Source: Saprospirales bacterium (GTDB taxonomy: Bacteria; Bacteroidota; Bacteroidia; Chitinophagales; Saprospiraceae). Taken from it: a stretch of DNA of 64,000 bases. Under the pieces are notes generated by a model, which saw nothing but the letters and a program-made list of their open reading frames with translations, searched no databases and was not told the DNA's origin. Location: positions 1 through 64,000 of the forward strand of contig JADJBL010000016.1 of the NCBI GenBank assembly GCA_016703765.1, in the 5' to 3' direction. Shown here piece by piece: positions 61,135 to 64,000 of the stretch; position 1 is the first letter of the stretch; the number at the start of each line of letters is the position of its first letter. The position numbers and the translations under genes were made by a program.

Positions 61135-62562
61135 TTAATAATGACATTTTTGGCATTCCAGGCCGCCGATCTCTTCGACGGTGACGGTGGTGCGTTTTCC
61201 GGAAGCCATTTCTTCGTGGTAGTTTTCGTAGGCGTCGTAGTATGCGTTTCCAGCGAATTTCACTTCGGTCTTCCGGTGGCAGTTTATGCACCAGCCCATG
61301 GACAAGGGGCTGTATTGCTTGACCACCTCCATTTTTTCCACCGGACCGTGGCAGGTCTGGCAGGTGAGTTTGCCCAGTGCGACGTGCTGGGAGTGGTTGA
61401 AATATACGTGGTCGGGCAGGTTGTGGATACGGGTCCACTCGATGGGCCCCTGGATCTGCTTTTTGCCGGGATTGGTCAGCGAAGTCACGATGCCTTCCCA
61501 CTGCTTTTTCACGAGCAGCTCTCCTTCCGGATCGAGGGTTTTATTTTCTTTGATATAGGTGTCGGTGATCCACTTGGTAAACACCTTTTCGATCTCTTCC
61601 TGGGGAAGGGATTCGTAGTTCGGGATATATTGATCCGTATTCGGGTCGAAGCCGATGGATGCGTAGATTTTCGAAAGTTCAGCCGTCCCGTAGGTCGATC
61701 CGACCTTGATCGCCTTGTGGCAATTCATACAAGTGCTGGCGGCGGGAATGACGGAGTGCTTGCTCCGGCGGGCGCCGTCGTGGCAGTAGTTGCAGTCGAT
61801 CTTGTGCAGGCCGGCGTGGGTGGCGTGCGAAAACAGAATGGGTTGCGCCGGCTCGTATCCCTGCTGCCGCCCCAGGTTGATGGCGTTGTTGACCGTGGTA
61901 TAGCCGCCCAGGACCACCACGACAAATACTGCAAAAGCGATCATGCCCTTGCCCGTGAGGATCTGCACCAGCGTCCTTCTGGCGGGCGCCGAGCCGGTTT
62001 CCTGCACCAGGGTGATGTAGTTGAGGTTGGAAATGACCCTGGCCAGGACGATGGCGAGAATGGCCAATACGGCAAAGAGACCTCCGAAAAGCAGGAGGTT
62101 GTTGGGTTTTCCCTGGGCCTGGCCGCCCGTGCCGGCGCCTGGGCCATTGGCCACCACAGGCGCAGTGTACACCTTGTTTACATACGCCAGGATATTGTCG
62201 ATCTGCTGGTTCGTCAGGTTGAAGTTGTTCATGATTTTGGGCTTGTTCTGAGCCCAAAGTTCAACCGCCCGGGGATGGCCCGAGCTGATCATGGCCTGGG
62301 AGTTATTGACCCATTTGTACAGGTCTTCCCTGGGATATGCCGCCCAACGCTCTTCCGCTCCGCCAAGTGCGGGACCGGTGAGGTCGTCCTTCATATTTTT
62401 GTTGTGGCAGGATGCGCAGTTGTTCTTGAAGAGGGTTTCTCCTTCAGCGAGGTCTGCGGTGGGGGGTGCTTGAGCTTCCTGTGCCGAAACCAGTCCGGCC
62501 GTTCCGATTAAGCACAAAAAAAGCAGGCTTGCGGTTAAGCGCTTAAAGTCCATCATTCCCAT
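61135..62562 (-). CDS. actA: Alternative complex III multiheme cytochrome ActA
   Basis: A 475-residue cytochrome with six CxxCH heme motifs: CASCH near residue 50, then CNYCH, CMNCH, CQTCH, CINCH and CQKCH near the C-terminus. The first belongs to a cytochrome c domain joined to the pentaheme part, an arrangement known in Bacteroidota ACIII. A signal peptide (LLFLCLIGTAGLVSAQ) and one helix (LLLFGGLFAVLAILAIVLA, near residue 160) place it in the periplasm anchored to the membrane. It is the first gene of the operon, 53 bp after the predicted start of transcription. Confidence 0.94.
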   Translation of the reverse strand: MGMMDFKRLTASLLFLCLIGTAGLVSAQEAQAPPTADLAEGETLFKNNCASCHNKNMKDDLTGPALGGAEERWAAYPREDLYKWVNNSQAMISSGHPRAVELWAQNKPKIMNNFNLTNQQIDNILAYVNKVYTAPVVANGPGAGTGGQAQGKPNNLLLFGGLFAVLAILAIVLARVISNLNYITLVQETGSAPARRTLVQILTGKGMIAFAVFVVVVLGGYTTVNNAINLGRQQGYEPAQPILFSHATHAGLHKIDCNYCHDGARRSKHSVIPAASTCMNCHKAIKVGSTYGTAELSKIYASIGFDPNTDQYIPNYESLPQEEIEKVFTKWITDTYIKENKTLDPEGELLVKKQWEGIVTSLTNPGKKQIQGPIEWTRIHNLPDHVYFNHSQHVALGKLTCQTCHGPVEKMEVVKQYSPLSMGWCINCHRKTEVKFAGNAYYDAYENYHEEMASGKRTTVTVEEIGGLECQKCHY

Positions 62563-62614
62563 ATTTAAGTATCAATACCTGTCAATAATGCGATATGTCA
62601 TTTTCAGGTCACCG

Positions 62615-62648
62615 CAAAGATAAAATTAGGCCTAGATTTTTAACAAAA
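62615..62648 (-). promoter_or_regulatory. Promoter of the act-cta operon
   Basis: On the minus strand TTTTG (62648-62644), a 21-nt spacer, and TATCTTTG (62622-62615) fit the Bacteroidota promoter. Transcription would begin near 62608, giving a leader of about 45 nt before actA. No other consensus promoter is seen further down the operon. Confidence 0.7.
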
Positions 62649-62667
62649 TATTTAGGAATGGGGGGTT

Positions 62668-62686
62668 ATTTAGATTTAGTCTAAAT
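62668..62686. promoter_or_regulatory. 19-bp DtxR-like palindrome upstream of the act promoter
   Basis: ATTTAGATTTAGTCTAAAT is palindromic at eight of nine pairs. The TTTAG...CTAAA pattern resembles operators of the DtxR/MntR family of metal-dependent regulators. It is about 20 bp upstream of the -33 box. Control of the heme- and iron-rich complex by iron is inferred. Confidence 0.45.
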
Positions 62687-62689
62687 GAG

Positions 62690-62768
62690 AGTTTTGAATT
62701 TTTAGTTCTTAGTTTTTAGTTAGTACATCCTCAACAACTAAAAACTAAAAATTAATAACTCAAAACTA
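62690..62768. repeat. Palindrome of AGTTTTTAG words at the thyA end
   Basis: AGTTTTGAATTTTTAG and following bases pair with a right arm ending AAAACTAG; about 32 nt per arm, with mismatches. The right end supplies the TAG stop of thyA. It may insulate the act promoter from thyA. Similar A-rich halves occur before 8870 and 41728. Confidence 0.75.
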
Positions 62769-63560
62769 GATAGCTACCTCGGCCTTAATATGCGGATGGG
62801 GATCGTACCCTGTCAATTCGAAGTCTTCGTATTGGAAAGCGAAAATGTCTTTTACCTCCGGGTTGATGCGGATGGAGGGAAGGGGCCGCAATTCGCGCGT
62901 CAATTGGAGTTTGGCCTGTTCGATGTGGTTGGTGTAGAGGTGCACATCGCCGAAAGTATGGACGAACTCTCCCGGTTCCAGGGAGCAGACCTGGGCCATC
63001 ATGCAGGTGAACAGGGCATAGGAGGCGATGTTAAAAGGCACGCCGAGGAACACATCCGCCGAGCGCTGGTAGAGTTGACAGGATAGTTTACCGTCGGCGA
63101 CGTAAAACTGGAAGAGGGCATGGCAGGGGCTGAGGTGCATCTTGGGAAGATCGCCCACGTTCCATGCATTGACGATGATGCGGCGGGAGTCGGGGCTGTT
63201 GCGGATCAGGTCCACCGCGTTGGCGATCTGGTTGATCGTCCGGCCGTCGGGCGTTTCCCAGGCCACCCATTGTTTTCCGTAGATGGGGCCCAGGTCGCCC
63301 CGGTCGTCGGCCCATTCATTCCAAATCCGCACTCCATTTTCCTGCAAATACCGTACATTGGTATCGCCTTTTAAAAACCAAAGCAGTTCGTAAACAATCG
63401 ACTTGAGGTGGAGTTTTTTGGTAGTCAGAAGCGGAAAGCCTTCCCGGAGGTCGAATCGCATCTGATAGCCGAATACGCTGAGGGTGCCGGTGCCGGTGCG
63501 GTCGCTTTTTTCCGCGCCCGAGTGGAGGATATGGCGGAGGAGCTCGTGATACTGCTTCAT
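62766..63560 (-). CDS. thyA: Thymidylate synthase
   Basis: A 264-residue ThyA, which methylates dUMP with methylene-THF. The active-site Cys is in [15 protein letters not shown] near residue 146, and the substrate-binding [20 protein letters not shown] follows. Arg in [18 protein letters not shown] binds phosphate. C-terminus HIKAEVAI matches E. coli (APVAI). No partner folA is nearby. Confidence 0.98.
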   Translation of the reverse strand: MKQYHELLRHILHSGAEKSDRTGTGTLSVFGYQMRFDLREGFPLLTTKKLHLKSIVYELLWFLKGDTNVRYLQENGVRIWNEWADDRGDLGPIYGKQWVAWETPDGRTINQIANAVDLIRNSPDSRRIIVNAWNVGDLPKMHLSPCHALFQFYVADGKLSCQLYQRSADVFLGVPFNIASYALFTCMMAQVCSLEPGEFVHTFGDVHLYTNHIEQAKLQLTRELRPLPSIRINPEVKDIFAFQYEDFELTGYDPHPHIKAEVAI

Positions 63561-63634
63561 GAGGCAAAAATAACCACAGATTAAAAGATTTCACTGATTT
63601 CGCTGCGCGAATGATTGAAAAACGAAGGTAAAAT

Positions 63635-64000
63635 ATGAGCTATTCTAGTTTAAGGGCCTGCGTGCAGGATCTGGAGCGGCACGGAAGACTGCTCCGGATC
63701 ACCGAAGAGGTCGACCCCCATCTGGAAATGGCGGCCATTCACAGAAGCGTTTACGATGCCGGGGGACCGGCCGTTTTTTTCGAAAAAGTGAAAGGCAGTC
63801 CTTTCCCGGCGCTGTCCAACCTGTACGGCACGGTCGAACGCACGGAGTTCATTTTCCGCGACACCTTGAAAAAGGTAAAAAAGGTGATGGAATTGAAGGC
63901 CGATCCGACCAATTTACTCCGCAAACCCATGCGCTATCTCTCGGCGCCGGCCACGGCCCTTTCGGCCCTGCCGATGCAATCGCGGCTCGGCGCTCCTATA
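63635..64000 (+). CDS. UbiD family decarboxylase, N-terminal part (cut by window end)
   Basis: The frame from the ATG at 63635 is open to the window end (122 codons). The translation MSYSSLRACVQDLERHGRLL and the following EEVDPHLEMAAIHRSVY, GPAVFFEKVKG and SNLYGTVER are typical of the N-terminal domain of UbiD (prenylated-FMN decarboxylase, e.g. in menaquinone or ubiquinone synthesis). The catalytic glutamates are outside the window. Divergent from thyA. Confidence 0.88.
   Translation, partial: MSYSSLRACVQDLERHGRLLRITEEVDPHLEMAAIHRSVYDAGGPAVFFEKVKGSPFPALSNLYGTVERTEFIFRDTLKKVKKVMELKADPTNLLRKPMRYLSAPATALSALPMQSRLGAPI

Noticed and set aside
57907..62511. Very long open frames (over 700 codons) on the plus strand opposite actB and actA
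   Set aside because: They mirror GC-rich coding sequence on the other strand, have low-complexity translations without domain motifs, and overlap genes with clear cofactor motifs.

Overview
The window looks like a chromosomal segment of a GC-rich member of the Bacteroidota, most probably a relative of the Saprospirales. Evidence includes type IX secretion (T9SS) C-terminal sorting domains, lipoproteins with acidic residues after the lipobox cysteine, promoters of the Bacteroidota type (TTG, about 20 nt, TAnnTTTG), a hybrid two-component system with an N-terminal propeller, and an alternative complex III plus cytochrome oxidase locus in the order typical of this phylum. The genus assignment is inference; no 16S rRNA gene is present.

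Layout. 1-0.7 kb: a decayed AbiE type IV toxin-antitoxin pair. 0.8-8.4 kb: murB, a membrane protein with an ABC exporter, a DUF4105 protein, and ppk1 overlapping a VIT1/CCC1 metal transporter. 8.4-8.8 kb: no protein gene, but inverted repeat elements and a strong candidate structured RNA ending in a terminator. 8.9-13.6 kb: two frameshifted genes around a membrane protein. 13.7-19.6 kb: three unusual proteins that may be toxins or effectors, with MscS and a fasciclin lipoprotein. 19.7-25.4 kb: small enzymes, a MocR regulator with a clear operator, a desaturase and a frameshifted secreted protein. 25.4-31.4 kb: a hybrid two-component system, then an ECF sigma factor operon ending in Hsp20. 31.4-36.5 kb: pirin, two tandemly duplicated MDR oxidoreductases flanking a Uma2 nuclease, and an SMP-30 lipoprotein. 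36.5-37.0 kb: an unusual tRNA-Arg next to a very long hairpin and a MITE-like element. 37.3-45.9 kb: T9SS proteins, malic enzyme, frameshifted ung, and membrane proteins. 45.9-62.6 kb: a minus-strand respiratory locus, actABCDEF-ctaC-ctaD-ctaB-two ctaE-type genes-subunit IV-SCO-like-DUF420-small protein. The window ends with thyA and the start of a ubiD-family gene.

How the genes work together. The respiratory locus encodes a quinol:cytochrome c oxidoreductase (alternative complex III) and a heme-copper oxidase expected to act as a supercomplex. A consensus promoter and a DtxR-like palindrome precede actA. The sigma operon looks like an envelope or heat stress module: sigma factor, two small membrane proteins and Hsp20, with a hairpin over the sigma ribosome binding site. 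The MocR gene has its promoter inside its own operator, shared with a divergent acetyltransferase gene.

Two genome-level points. First, at least eight genes are interrupted by frameshifts, and several of these are single-base changes in short homopolymers, so many are probably read errors; the AbiE antitoxin carries a real internal deletion. Second, long imperfect palindromes built from short repeated words fill many intergenic gaps, including three inside the respiratory operon, and some of them supply the stop codons of neighbouring genes.
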